64,000 nt of DNA from Inonotus obliquus (taxonomy: Eukaryota; Basidiomycota; Agaricomycetes; Hymenochaetales; Hymenochaetaceae): NCBI GenBank assembly GCA_032164295.1, contig JAJHTX010000006.1, positions 372,001-436,000 on the forward strand. Reading direction: 5' to 3'. Position numbers and translations under genes: made by a program. Positions 42,700 to 55,008 of the stretch are shown here, in pieces; positions within the stretch are counted from its first letter, which is position 1; every line of letters begins with the position of its first letter. The notes below the pieces were generated by a model. That model did not search any database, was not told where the DNA came from, and worked only from the letters and a program-made list of their open reading frames with translations.

Positions 42700-44791
42700 C
42701 TACCTTCCGACTGGATCTCGTCCATCCGCCTCAGCATACTCCCACTTTGCTCCATTCCCATCAACGACTCGCGCACTTGGAACACCGTCCAAAATATCCA
42801 CGCCGACACTACGCAGCGCATCGACGCACCACTTGGGATACACCGGTCCGCTCGGGTCTGTCTCTACCTCCGCTTCTTCTACCACCTCCTTGTCTCCTTC
42901 CTCTTCCTTCCCTTCCGGATCTTCTTCCTTCTCCTCCAATCCAGCCTTATTTCGCTCTTTACGTTTTTGTTTTTGCTTCGGCTTTTGTCGTTTGTCACTA
43001 GAGGAAGACGCATTCTTGGAGTTGGAATCAGGGCTGTAATAAGTCCTGAAGAACGATCGTAGAAAATCGGGGAATGTTCCTGCGACTATGGCGTCCCGCG
43101 CTCGACCCATCAAGGACGCTTGGAATACGATGTTGTGCTGCGTAATCGCTATAAACAAGTCTCCAGTAAGAAGAGAGAAACAATAAGGCTGAAGTCACGA
43201 ACCATGCGCTGCCACTGTCTCTTCAGCGATGAGGTGATGTAAGAGTGCACGCGTCATACCACCCACACATGTTGGACAGGGGCAATCCTCGTCGATAGGT
43301 AGCATATCCTTAGCATGTTTTGCAAGTCCTGGATATCGAATGAACAAGGATGGTTTATAAACGTAGATGGGAAGACATACGAATATTCAAAGGCCCTCGC
43401 CACGTTAGCGCGACGCCGAATCGAGCAGTTCGTGTCGGGAACACACAGTCCGCCTGGATTCCGTGGGGTGTTCTAGCCAAAGTCATACAAGAAGAAACGC
43501 AGTAAACGAACCATATCTATCCCAAGCGCAACGCACACTAGCAAGTCTAGAAGATCGGGAAAGGTCAGGCGAAACTGTAAGAAGTTGAGAAGCTGAAAAC
43601 CAACCCTCGGCGAAGCCAACGCCCATGCAATATCGTGGTTCTATAAACGGGGAACAATGTAGTACTAAGAAGTGAAAGCTGTGTATGAACACCTACTGTC
43701 AACGGGTAACTTATCCGCGCATTGCTTGACTCTAAACTTGCATTCGTATTCAAAAGTATCAGAGAGAGGCCGAGTGAGATCTCACTCACATCCTCCAGAA
43801 ATCATCTAAATCCAACAAGATCAGTTCCTTCCACTTTCACCTACCAAATCAAAGCCATAACGCGTACCTTTCGCCTCTCCGCCACTCAACCCACCAACCG
43901 CATACCCCGCGACTCTTTCCTTCCTCCCAACCATCTCATCCAGACAAATATCTCTCAACCTCTTGTCCAACCCACCCTGAACAATCGCAAACAAATTCTG
44001 GGTCGTCTGTTTCCCGCTCTTTTCGTGAAAGGCTATACAACGATCGAGCCATCGGACAGAGCGATGCATTGCTTCTTCTACACGAGGACCTGTTAAGAGC
44101 GACGGGACTGGTTACGTTTGTATTTGTTTCGTGAGCATTGATGAGTGCGCATGGTGAAGAGACGGTAGTAAGAAGGAGGCGTGGAATGATAGTAAAGGAA
44201 GAATTACCAACGTCATCTAATTGCATTATAATATCTGCACCAATGGAATGTTGAATCGCTATACTCTGTTCCGGCTTCAATACCAAAACAAACGAACATC
44301 AAGCCCCTCACCATTCAGCTTTCAACCCCATCCCAAATTCAAAGACAAACTCACCGAAAGCATAGTCATTTCCCCATCAAACGGGCTCTTGAAAACCGCT
44401 CCCTCCTCTTCAATCTTCACAAACTGACTCAACGAAACTAACTGAAACCCTCCACTATCCGTCAACAAATTCCTCCTCCATCCTTCAAACTTATGCGCTC
44501 CACCCGCTGCATCTAACACTTCTAACCCCGGCCTCAGATTAAGATGATACGTGTTATTAAGTATGAGTGTGATCCCGAGCGATTCGACCTGTTGAGGTGT
44601 TAGACCTTTGATGGCTGCTTGAGTCGCTACGGGCATGAAGGTAGGCAGCATCGTTGGTCCGTCTAATGTATGTTAGACCGTCAAATTCAACGTATTTCCG
44701 TCAATTGTGTGAAGTAAGGCGCACGAGCAAGAGTCATCCTTGAGACACGCGCTTTTGTTACAGGACATCGCGCAATAATTTCGAACTGCAT
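42700..44791 (-). CDS. Queuine tRNA-ribosyltransferase catalytic subunit
   Basis: Eight or so exons from an ATG at 44791. The protein reads [51 protein letters not shown] and [16 protein letters not shown]. The last of these is the general acid/base Asp region. Then come [36 protein letters not shown] and [18 protein letters not shown], which holds the nucleophile Asp. The zinc ligands are in [19 protein letters not shown]. The C-terminus has an added acidic/basic low-complexity segment ([25 protein letters not shown]) before the end. The enzyme exchanges guanine for queuine at position 34 of GUN tRNAs and in eukaryotes pairs with a QTRT2 partner. Fungi salvage queuine from outside. Confidence 0.92.
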
Positions 44792-45028
44792 TGGAAGGCG
44801 AGCTGCTCTAATGGGTGGATATAGACAGATAGTATTCGAGAAGACGGCAGGAAGGAGGTGACTACTTTTGGTGCGTTGATCACTGATCGTCCCTGCTGAC
44901 TCAACTCAAGAACCTAATCAGATTATTACGACATATATGCAAGCCGTATAAAGAATAAAGCAAGATAGAACTACGGTATGAAGCGCCTTTTGGACGTGCA
45001 AATCGCCCGCACCGTGCTCTCCATCAAA

Positions 45029-47828
45029 TCAATAGTTATTCACTCCTTGAACAACTCTTGGATATGTGCTGCGAACCATCTATAAATGAAGAGAGAGTGA
45101 TACAAGGCTCAGCAAGTCGGCCACAAGTAGAGAGACGAATCACATTACCTCGAACAACTCCGGAGCTCGTATCGCTAATATCTCAGGATGTTCTCCCAAC
45201 CCAACGAAGCTATAATCTTTCAGTCAGCTCAAGGTTCGGTATTGATATCCCACTTCCCTTGACGTACATGGTCGATACACCAGCTTCAAGAGCAGAGCTC
45301 AATGTCAAAGCTATAATGCAAAACCAATCAGTCATTCTGCGAATCAGGTCAAACAATCTGTACGTACAACATTGCAGTCCGATGAGGAATGCGAAAAGGA
45401 CAACCGGTGCTGTATACTGTCCATCCGAGTTATAGCTCGGATTCGTATCTTCAAGGACTCAGATTGGCTCGAAATCAATTGGCAATGAAGTCGACTTACA
45501 GCGCAGGTACAAGTACCCGAAGAGTGACGATAGCAACCCCACAACATATCCTCCCCATGTCAACACTATCCTAACGGTCAGTCTTACTTTGCACTATCTA
45601 GCTTGACACGGAACTCACCCATCCCGACAAGTGAGTCATTGATGAGAGCATCAATTCCTACAAAACGGGGCGACTCAGGAATGATCACCTAGAGACAAAC
45701 AAGACCTTACCCCGATCCTTGAACATGTTCCAAGTGCTCTTAGCCGCTTCGATGTACGTCTTGCCATACAATGCTAATCAAATCGTAAGTAGACAGTCCC
45801 TTCACGACAGACACTAGATACATACCAATCTGGATGTAAGCGTATCTTCAAAGCTGCCCGTGAGCTACAAATCCTAAACCGTGCCAGTGATAAATCGCAC
45901 CTGTTGAAGTACTCCACCATCGACTCGATGCATCCGATACAACATTCCGCACAGCACGCGAGGATAAAACCGACCGCTGCGTACGTTTTACACTAGTCAA
46001 TCCCCAACGGCAATCACAGCAAAGAACTCAACACTACTCACGATTTCCTTCCTCAAGAGCCATCTGCTTGAGGATGCGGAAAAGAAGACGAATCATCTCA
46101 AGGATAGTGACAATGAGAGAGCCGAATGCAATCGAACCGAGGGAGAAAGTGGATGCACGAAGGAAAGCACTGAATGTAGGATGGTCTGGCTGTAAACACA
46201 TCAGATATGTGAGCCAGTGTCAACCAATACGCAAGCCAAGTAAAGCTCACCATCTGCCCAGCCGACCTTGGCCCAAAGTAATACCACGCTAAAGAAGATT
46301 TCGAAATTAGAGTCTCCACATCCCCAATTCAAGGCTGTCTAGAACGCTTTCACATACCTCCGTACGGACCGCCTGCCATTGTTGCAAGCGCGACGTTACC
46401 AATCACTTGCGAGGTCCAGAGGTAGCAGAATACCTCGTATACAATCAACCCTGCGACCTTCCCAGACGAGCAGGCTGTGCCAGTGCTACATGCTGAGGCG
46501 TAGATAGCTCGCATCAGACGGGAAGTGCCTGGAATGGGCCAAAACTACATACATGAACTTCCTGGCGTGTATTTCGCATAACTATTTTATCAAGGATAAT
46601 ACGCTCAGCATTAGGCAAACCTTAATGACTCTGCAAAATAGACACTCACGTAGCAATAGCCACAAATGTAAACCAGCTACATATCAAAACATCGAAAGAT
46701 CAACCCCTCATAATAGAATGTGACAAGCGAGGACTCACATGCTCAAAGCGGCCTGAATAATAAGCGACGTGAAAGCCACGACGTAAACACTTAGATGATG
46801 CTTCGACACATCAATCGCAACCTGCAAAAGAAGTGACGAGAACGGGATTCGCGAACGGAACGCCCAATACGAGAGGACTGAGATAATCGCGATTACAGTA
46901 AAGATAATGGCTGCGGCTGCAAAAGTCACAATCCAAATTCGCGGGAAGTTACGGCGAGAGAGTCCTAAGTCGAAAGGTCCTGAATTCCAGCAATAATTAT
47001 CACTTACAGGTATAACCCATTATCCAGTAGTAGATGCATATACCACTAGAATGTCAAATAAGCACCACAATCTTAGCGTATAGTGAAACACCAAGCACAC
47101 TTACATATTCAACAAGATTGTCAGCACAAGCGTGACGTGCATAATTGCTTTTGTGAACGCGCGGGTAAACAGCAACTGCGCTGTAGATAAAATGAGGGCC
47201 GCCGCCGTCACCAACAACAGAAGAATCACGGTATGCCTATTCGGTGGAGGCATCACCAATCAATTAACCATCCGAATAGAATCACACAGGAGAATATCAG
47301 AGGGTTTCACGTAACGTTCAATGAATAACCATATTCGACAAAGAGCAAGGAAGGAAGTAGAACGCACTGGTTAAGCGTAATATCCGACCCCGTATTCCCT
47401 CCTCCTGACCCAACTCTGCCACCTCCATTGTCACTGCTCCACGAGCTCAACACGATGCCTGTGACTATACAGAATCCCACAAACTACTCAGACATGTTCC
47501 ACAATTGAGAGTGCACGAAAATACACGTGTATTCCATCCAACAAGCGACCACCGAAAAAATACTGTCAGGCCACTGAAACACACCATACAGCACCATGAC
47601 ACGCACCTGAGCAATAAACAACAATAGAAATATCGGGTCCTTAAAGGACTTCTTCGGTTTGAACCTATCCCCCTCATATGGATCTTTCATATCACCATCA
47701 TAGCCATAGCCATAACCACCTGCAGGTGGCGGAGGTGCGCTGGGTGCATACGGCTGGGACGGTCCCGGAGCATACATTGGCTGCTGTTGCTCGTAAGGTG
47801 GATACTGATTGTTGTAGTACTGAGCCAT
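45029..47828 (-). CDS. PNS1: PNS1-type choline transporter-like membrane protein
   Basis: Many small exons (more than ten). The cytosolic N-terminus is MAQYYNNQYPPYEQQQPMYA with Pro/Tyr/Gly-rich sequence, then DPYEGDRFKPKKSFKDPIFL, the typical PNS1/CTL start before helix 1. Helices follow at intervals to 45300. The end reads YVVGLLSSLFGYLYLR, APVVLFAFLIGLQC, LEAGVSTIFVGLGEHPEILA and FEMVRSTYPRVVQGVNNY. The EAGVST-FVGL-E-P block is the conserved C-terminus of the family. Yeast Pns1 is a plasma membrane protein of unclear substrate; human CTLs carry choline or ethanolamine. Individual exon joins in the middle were not all traced. Confidence 0.85.
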
Positions 47829-48356
47829 CCGCGGCGGAGTAGAGAGTGCGGTAAAGGGGTTTATTGTCTCGGTCAGAAAGTGGTGACAAGACGAGCTTGA
47901 ATAAGACCCGCTGGGCATTGCCTGGAGGTCGGTGATGCCGCACACGGTGATGACGGCACGGCTATGAGGGAAGCTCGGCTGACGCTTCGGCATAGCCGGC
48001 AGTGATCTGCATATCGCTTCACTGCCAAGACTTCCCACCCACCCAGAACTATTTTCTTTTCCTTTTTATTCCACAGCTCAAACTACGGTCACACATACTT
48101 TGAAGAAAACCTAGTTCGAACACCCAGCAGAGCAAATCATACAATATTCCTACCTATCACGCATAATAAAAGTGAGAATAATAAAGTGGCGATGAAAATA
48201 GCGGAACCAGAATCTGATCTAGGCATCAACAGCGAAAGTCCCCAGCATCGGCGAGATGAAATCGCCTATTCCGCCTCAGCACTTCTGCCACATCTTCACG
48301 TAGTCACTACCAAACGATCATCAGTCATCGCTAAGCACGAGGAATCAAAGGAAAGC
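47829..48356. other. PNS1 promoter and KRE6-type 3' flank
   Basis: 528 bp, AT-rich at 48050-48185. No ORF with support. Confidence 0.4.
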
Positions 48357-50347
48357 TTACATGGCCATGCCGCGACGCTTGGGGTCTTCAGGCCAAGTTG
48401 AGTACCAATTTTCCTGCGCCTTGGCAAAATCGTACATCGCGTCTGCGCAGCTGTATTTAGTACTCCATCTCTTCTTCTGGACGACCGGTGAAGTTTCTTA
48501 CCCTTGGAACCATCGAACCACATCTTCCCACCCAACGTGTCCGGGAACCAACCGTTCCGGCCTCCAACGGCAACGTTCATGATGAGGTAGAATGCTAGAC
48601 GCTTCAGTCAGTATGGCCTCGTGCCATGAAAGGGATGTCTTACGCTTGTCAAATGGAGCCGAGTTACTGTCGCTATTCGTCCACGGGTTCGTGATCGAAA
48701 TCGGCTCAGAGCCGTTGAGAGCAATCAAGGGAAAGTCGCCTCGGTCAAAGAAGGGCTTGTCGAACTTGATTTCGAACATCTCGTGCAGAGGCGTGTCCAC
48801 ATAGGATCTCAGGAACTTGTCAGACCACTCGAGGACGAATGTGTGGTAGTCATCTGAGAAATCTAAGCGTCTTCCGGTGAACCATCCGAAGGTCTTCGCG
48901 ACGGCGTTGATGAAGTCAACAGGACCCCAGTTCAGTGACGTTCGGACGTAGTTGCGACCTCTGCATCAGAAGCATTTAATGATCAGCGAGGTTAGATGCC
49001 GACTCGACGATCAGTGCTTACTGGAAGATGTAATCCAAACCATTACCGCGCGACTCCATGATGTCAATTTCTCCGCTCACAGGCCATGGGCCATATTCGT
49101 TGTCGGTGGGAAGCATCCAGATTGCTGGCCAAAGCCAATCACCCCTAGGCAAGCGAGCACGAACCTCGACACGTCCGTACTGAATGGCATGGCTAAACTT
49201 GGTAGTAATACGCGCACTCTGTACCGGATTAATGACAGACTTCAACGTCGAATTAGACACTCTTCCACACGCGGTGAGGTTCGCATTTGTGCAGCCAGTA
49301 ACGTTGTAAATATGACCGTCGAAAACAGCTTCTTTGCCAATTTCGTCAGAGGTGAGCGTCGGCACCAAATAGAGAATGCCATCCTCAACGAATGAATTGT
49401 TCGGGTGGCTTGTCATCATCTCAAACTCGCCATTGCTGTGTGAGTGTCAGAACCTTACTTAGACTGCTGGAGAAACGGACGAACCCAAAACCTCCCATGT
49501 CAACTTCATGAAACCATGTGTCGCGATCAAGACCATTCTCGAAGTCGTCATCAAGAACGAGGCATAGATCGCCTACATTATCTAACTTCGATAGCTTGAC
49601 AAGCATGTCCAATGCCGAAACACTTGCCATGAACAAGACCATAGAGATTGTGAGCCAGTAGCTGACATATTCAAGGAAGTCTTTCTTCTGAAGCCAAGGT
49701 TTGGAAAGCGGCTTCCTGTCCAAATCCAGGAGTGCATTGGACTTGAAAGGCAACCTCTTCCTTCCTACCTTCATCAAAGGCGAAAGTTTCGAGGGATTGG
49801 GAGAGCCAACAACAGTATCTCCAGGAGAGCTTGGGTAAAGAGAGTAAGAGGGCGGACCTGCAAGCGGGCTCCGCGAGCGGCTGACAGAGTACGCGCTGTA
49901 AGTTGGCGTCGATGGTGGAGAAGCCAACGAGTCACGCGCTTGGGTGAAAGATTCAGGCGGGTTGGAAAGAGGACGGTCATTATCAAAAGCTGTAAAACGC
50001 GTCTGCGAGGTCTGATACCCTACGGCATACAAGTCGTGAGTGTAGCGGGAAAGAGAGCGAACACTGTCGGGGATATCAGACTCAAGCGAGTCACGGTGGA
50101 TGGGTTGGAAGATGTTGGCACATGGGGGAGCTGTGTCATGAGGACCTCCACCTACCACAGCCTCGGCTGGGTAGTATTCAATGTGCTGCTCATCACTAAA
50201 GTCATCGGCACATGCATCTATAGCGGAAAAAGAATATGAATCCGATTTGGTAGACGAGATATGCCACTGCAGCATACCTATGAGAAGGGAATTGGGGCGT
50301 AGAGGGCGATTGGGACAAGGAGAAGTGTTGCCTTGATCGTACGCCAT
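48357..50347 (-). CDS. KRE6/SKN1-type beta-glucan synthesis protein (GH16)
   Basis: The N-terminal cytosolic part is Ser/Pro-rich and disordered (MAYDQGNTSPCPNRPLRPNS ... PLAGPPSYSLYPSSPGD). A type II membrane anchor (YVSYWLTISMVLFMASVSAL) and the lumenal GH16-like domain follow. The catalytic region is PVSGEIDIMESRGNGLDY (E-I-D-x-x-E). Further GH16 features are LPRGDWLWPAIWMLP, SLNWGPVD, FVLEWSDKFLRSYVD and FYLIMNVAVGG. It ends NWYSTWPEDPKRRGMAM. KRE6/SKN1 proteins act in beta-1,6-glucan assembly in the secretory pathway. The last intron has a TACTAAAT branch site (near 48449) and the stop is TAA at 48357. Divergent to SSL1. Confidence 0.92.
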
Positions 50348-50805
50348 GATAAAGTGCTGAAGTTGCAGCAGACCGACGAGACAATACAAGACGAGAGGAT
50401 AGATTGAGGTAAAGGAGTGTGGGGTGTAGAGAATAGCTTGGTGGCAGTCGGTGATGAAGGAAACGCTTGAATGACCAGCAGTTGGACGCAGACTTTATAT
50501 GTATAGTCAGCCTCGTTCGCGATGCCGGTCTGCATGGCTGACAACGGCACAGTCCACACAGTAGTCAGCCAGAGCAGGTGGTCGTCAAAATTCTTGATTT
50601 CTTCCTGCAACATAAGTAGCCATGCAGTTCATTACCACAGAATTTAAGTATCATGGCTGGCCCTTTTGATTGCATAGTTCATCGCGGTTCAGAGCATTTA
50701 CGTCTGAATGAACTCCAAGATGCGGGTGAAGGTTTATGTCAAGAGAACAACAACGCGCCCTGCACTCGGGCAACGCGCCGATAACAGTTCACTTCAACCG
50801 CCACC
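50348..50805. promoter_or_regulatory. Divergent promoter (KRE6-type / SSL1)
   Basis: 458 bp between the two start codons. No TATA box on the SSL1 side, whose start sits in the strong context CCACCATGCC. Confidence 0.45.
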
Positions 50806-52731
50806 ATGCCGCCTCGACGTACGGAAATAGATGATGCAGGCTCCGACGATTTCATTAGCGACGACGACGATCTTTACGGTGATTCGGGGCGCAAAAGGTC
50901 TGGTAAGGCTGGTAAAGCTGGAGGCAAGAAACGTGACAAGGGAAAAGGCAAGACCAGCGAAGTCAGTGATTCTTGGGTCTATAGTGAGCTCAGCTGAGAC
51001 TTCTTGTCTGTCATTTACAGTCGTATGCTTGGGAGGCTACGTATACGCGTTCATGGGATACTGTCCGAGAGGACGAGACAGGAAGTCTGCAGGGCGCCGT
51101 GAATGAGCTACTTGCTCGAGGTCGCCGACGAAGGTACGCGAATTGAGTACCAACAACATACGACAGCTCATACGCTGAATAACTCGCAATTAGATTACTC
51201 TTCCCCTCTACTGCAATCCGCCGTACAATCATCCGTCACCTAATCCTCGTCCTCGACCTGTCAGCTTCGATGCTGGACCGCGACATGCGGCCGACTCGTT
51301 TCGACCTTGTACTCTCCATCGCACGTTCGTTCGTCGTCGAATGGTTTGACCAAAATCCTTTAGGTCAGATAGGTGTCATTGGTATGCGTGCAGGGATCGC
51401 TGAGCGAATCGGGGAGATGTCTAGTGCGTTCGTTCCGTATGACAAGTTGGAGCCCGTGGCTGATGGCTGGGTTTGAGGTAATCCGCATGATGTGCTGAAA
51501 TCAATACAGGAAAGACACAAACTTGAACCCACTGGCGAACCAAGTCTACAGAATGCTATCGATATGGCCCGTGGGAGCATGAGGTACATCCCTCCAAATT
51601 TTCTTATGTGTATTGAACATCCACCAGTTCGTAATTTCTATCGATACCGAATAAACTCATGCAAGCCACCTACCGACACATTCATCTCGCGAAATTATTA
51701 TGATCTTTGGGTCTCTGACAACAGTCGACCCCGGAAATATTCATGACACTCTCGATACATGCATACGCGATCGGATTCGTATTTCTATTATTGCGCTTGC
51801 GGCCGAGATGAAAATATGTCGAGAAATGTGTGAAAAAACTGGCGGTAAGTAACTCCGATTCCTCAGTCGTGCGGGTCGAAGCACTAATGGTGTCAATCGT
51901 TCTACAGGACAATTTGGCGTCGCTCTCAACGAGGGTCATTTCAAGGACCTTCTTTTCGAGCTCATCCCTCCTCCTGCACAACGCGCGCTCTCAAGAGCCG
52001 CAGGAGCAGGGGCAAGCTCAACAAACCCAGCAGCGGACCTAATGATGATGGGTTTCCCCACACGACTACCCGAAACTTCACCACCTGCGCTTTGTGTATG
52101 CCATTCTGAGCTTAAAACCGCTGGATTCGTTTGTCCGCGATGCGCAGCAAAAGTGTGCGACGTTCCAACAGACTGCGACGTCTGCGGCTTAATGATCGTC
52201 AGCTCCCCCCATCTTGCACGAAGCTATCACCACTTATTTCCTGTGAAGCCCTATCAAGCCATGTAAGTCAACCTTTTCACATACTTTGATTCCCTTGGTT
52301 GGTGTGACGCATGATCTCCTCGGGAAGTCTCTTTGAGCACTTGACCTCCTTCGCATTCATTAGCCGCCCAAAATCCTTCCCGCGCACTTATCTGCTTCTT
52401 CCAATTCATGAAGTACCACCGGAAGTGCTAACTATTCATTATTCATTGCAGAACAGGCACCGAAACCAATAGCGCATCTGCCTCACCAATCTGCCACGGC
52501 TGTGCCGCACCCTTTCCCCAACTTCCTAACCCTGGTCCCGGTTCCAGTACAGGTCCTTCAACTGGCCCCGGTTCTGGGGTACCTCCTCCCTCGACTAATG
52601 CTACCACTACTTCGGATGGAATGAGTCCCCTCGGGAAGTATCGTTGTCCAGACTGCAAAAACGACTTCTGCACTGAATGTGACGTCTTCGTGCACGATGT
52701 TGTGCACTGCTGCCCCGGATGCGGAAAATAG
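50806..52731 (+). CDS. SSL1: TFIIH core subunit SSL1 (p44)
   Basis: Seven or so exons. An acidic N-terminus ([17 protein letters not shown]) and a Lys/Gly-rich stretch precede [13 protein letters not shown]. The von Willebrand A domain holds [40 protein letters not shown] and the second half [20 protein letters not shown], then [17 protein letters not shown]. The C-terminal zinc modules are [20 protein letters not shown] and [29 protein letters not shown]1 binds and stimulates the XPD/Rad3 helicase in transcription initiation and nucleotide excision repair. A Pro/Gly/Ser-rich insert lies between the zinc modules. Confidence 0.92.
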
Positions 52732-53380
52732 TTTAATGCCAAGTTAACTTCAAAGTTTGGCTTTCCGATCGTTCGAGAATCGGAAGCTGTGTGAACTGTA
52801 CCGCAGTCTCGTTTGTGTTCGTAGACTTCCGATGCGAAACAAGGAGAGAAAGGACGGATAGGAAGGGCGCCTTGCTAAAATCAATCCTCAAAGCCGATTT
52901 CCTATCTCAGGGTATGACAAAGCAACGTATCTCAAGTTTCATGTTACACTATACCAGTGATAGCGACACCTTCATTTGCCAAGGTCCATAGGAGACGATC
53001 ACAGCCAATCGCTTCTCCATGTTTAACATGACTGCGTTCAAGGCCTGTCTTATGGGATCCAGCAAGATAAGGGGTTGCAGAGTCTCCTGTGTAAAGCGAT
53101 TGCCAGTTGGGAATAAGTGATGATGACTCCGGTATATGTTCTAGTCAGAGGGTCTGTCTGATATGCAAACTTTGAGGCAATCAAGGCGACCTTGAACAAT
53201 GATTTGGTGGCTGGAGCTGATCTACTGAACCTATGATAAGATAGCACAAGAACATCTGTTGACTTCAGTGTGATGTCACGGTAAACTTCCACTGCCGCGT
53301 CACATAACTCATGCCACCTCCACTCGACTTGCCACCACCATCATCCTATCGGCCACTCGAAAGCACCCACAACTGCATGA
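52732..53380. other. Intergenic, SSL1 3' flank
   Basis: 649 bp. A small inverted pair TTCCGAT / ATCGGAA lies at 52763-52785. No gene is seen. Confidence 0.4.
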
Positions 53381-54350
53381 GAGTCAAACGATCCTTCTAA
53401 GAACGAGGTTGAACGACTCCATCGCCTGCATGAAGAGGCAAAGAGTAGGCATGAGACTGACATTACTCTGCATCGCATTCATCGCTCACCGTTGGCACCT
53501 GATGGCCCCAGTGATGTACAGGCTCCCCGCCTGCCTGAAAATGAGGATGACCCGTTCGGCTCAGGAATGACCAGGCATGTACCACCGACGACCAGATTTT
53601 CCTGATTCATTCGGCTCAAGATTATGTTGATGCTTCACCATCTCGGCACCTCCTATTTCCCGATCACCCATTCAACGAGGCCGAAGCTCTCTAGCAGAAG
53701 TTGGTCAATGCACAAAGTCATATTAATACTCTCAAGGTCTCGCTATGTCGGGAGAAATAGTTGTGTATGGAATACAAACGAAAAATGACTGAGACCGGAT
53801 TTCGGCCCAACAGTAGATACGGAAGTACCAGAACCCAAAGTGAAGCCTCGTTTGACGCCCTTCGGATGGAGAGGACGCGGTCGTGGACAAACACTTCTTG
53901 TTCCCCGAAACTGTGGCAGTACACTTGCTCAAAAACTAATTGCGGCACAGAACCGTCCGGATGAAGTCTGGAGGAAGATATCCTTGATGAGGTGCCCGAC
54001 CGGTATACCTCGACAGCCGCTCCTAATTCCATAATGGATGATCGCACTGGTGAGGCCGGCATGACGAGCGTCGCCGCTCCTTCGCCAGTTGGACCGACTG
54101 TTCCAAAGTCCCCGTCACTTGAACCTAGCTAGTATCGAGGGCATGTATCCTGAATTCGCAAACTTCCTCCGCCGGGACTTGTCATCGTCTGCCACCCGAA
54201 GAGTAAGTTCGTTCAAAAGGGACACTAGTCACGGTGGGGGCACTATCACTGGTCGACGTCGCCGTCGCGGTGGCACAGCCTTCCAGCAACCACGTCCTTC
54301 GTCACTTGTCGATGCGCCAGAAGCTCGTTCTGGTAAACTCAATACAAGCA
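53381..54350 (+). pseudogene. Decayed coiled-coil protein gene
   Basis: A protein-like reading survives only by moving between two frames. Frame 2 from 53381: NEVERLHRLHEEAKSRHETD, PRLPENEDDPFGSG, then a stop. Frame 1 from 53608: DASPSRHLLFPDHPFNEAEA, then TAG, QKLVNAQSHINTLKVSLCRE, then TAG, MEYKRKM. Frame 2 from 53813: VPEPKVKPRLTPFGWRGRGR, LVPRNCGSTLAQKLIAAQN. Frame 1 from 53965: SLEEDILDEVPDRY. Frame 2 again: ASIEGMYPEFANFLRRDLSS and a Ser/Arg-rich end. Two stops fall inside the coiled coil, so introns alone cannot explain it. The family is unknown. It stops just upstream of the tRNA. Confidence 0.6.
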
Positions 54351-54405
54351 AATTAGTGAGCGTTCAAAGCTATGGCTTGGTTATTTTATTCTTTTTATCT
54401 TCAAA

Positions 54406-54504
54406 GGGTATTTAGCTCAGTTGGTAGAGCGTACGCTTCGCATAATCATACCGCCCTTGATCATGCTATGCGTAAGGTCGCGTGTTCGATTCGCGCAATA
54501 TCCA
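54406..54504 (+). tRNA. tRNA-Ala(CGC) with a 26-nt intron
   Basis: The acceptor stem GGGTATT/AATATCC includes the G3-U70 wobble that defines tRNA-Ala, with discriminator A73. D arm GCTC-AGTTGGTA-GAGC, anticodon stem TACGC/GCGTA, loop TTCGCAT with anticodon CGC at 54439-54441, T arm GCGTG-TTCGATT-CGCGC. Mature length is 73 nt. The intron is 54443-54468, in the canonical place one base 3' of the anticodon. A short T-run (54523-54527) follows as a Pol III terminator. Confidence 0.95.
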
Positions 54505-54778
54505 TGTGTGTAAAATTGACATTCTTTTTCCGGTTTTGTTCATTTTTCCTGCGGCGGTGCTGTGTAATTTTTTTGAAAGGCTATGCTGATTGCCAGAAAT
54601 GGAAAGTAAATACACGGCTACGTCATGATCACGTGGCTATTTCCCGCTTGATGCGGTGCTACTGAAATTTTAAAAGGTGAGGCGAGTGCAGTCAGTGAGT
54701 TGATCGATACAGACCACCACCTCCAGACGTCTTGCACGTCCATCTCTCGCTACTCAACAGCTCTCAAAAACACAGCGT

Positions 54779-54832
54779 ATGCATTCCGGGCAAGCCCTCT
54801 GCGGCGTAGAAGACGTTCCCTCTGTCCGCTAG
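54779..54832 (+). promoter_or_regulatory. Upstream ORF in the AdoMetDC leader
   Basis: A 17-codon ORF (MHSGQALCGVEDVPSVR, stop TAG) lies 176 nt before the main ATG at 55009. uORFs repress S-adenosylmethionine decarboxylase translation in a polyamine-dependent way in animals and plants. Whether this one is in the mature leader and does the same is inference; a 5' UTR intron could remove it. Confidence 0.4.
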
Positions 54833-55008
54833 CATCCCCTACTCACAGAAATACGACCTGAACCTTCGTAACTACGAACCACTAGTAGTACTAGTGCAAC
54901 CCTCTCCCTCGTCTCTGCACACACACACCAACATCGATTTAGATCGACAAAGATCGAACGCCGACATCTCCCGTTTCGGATTTCCCTTTCCTTACCGACG
55001 ACATATCT

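Noticed and set aside
52763..52785. Short inverted repeat after SSL1
   Set aside because: Only 7 bp per arm; expected by chance in a window of this size.
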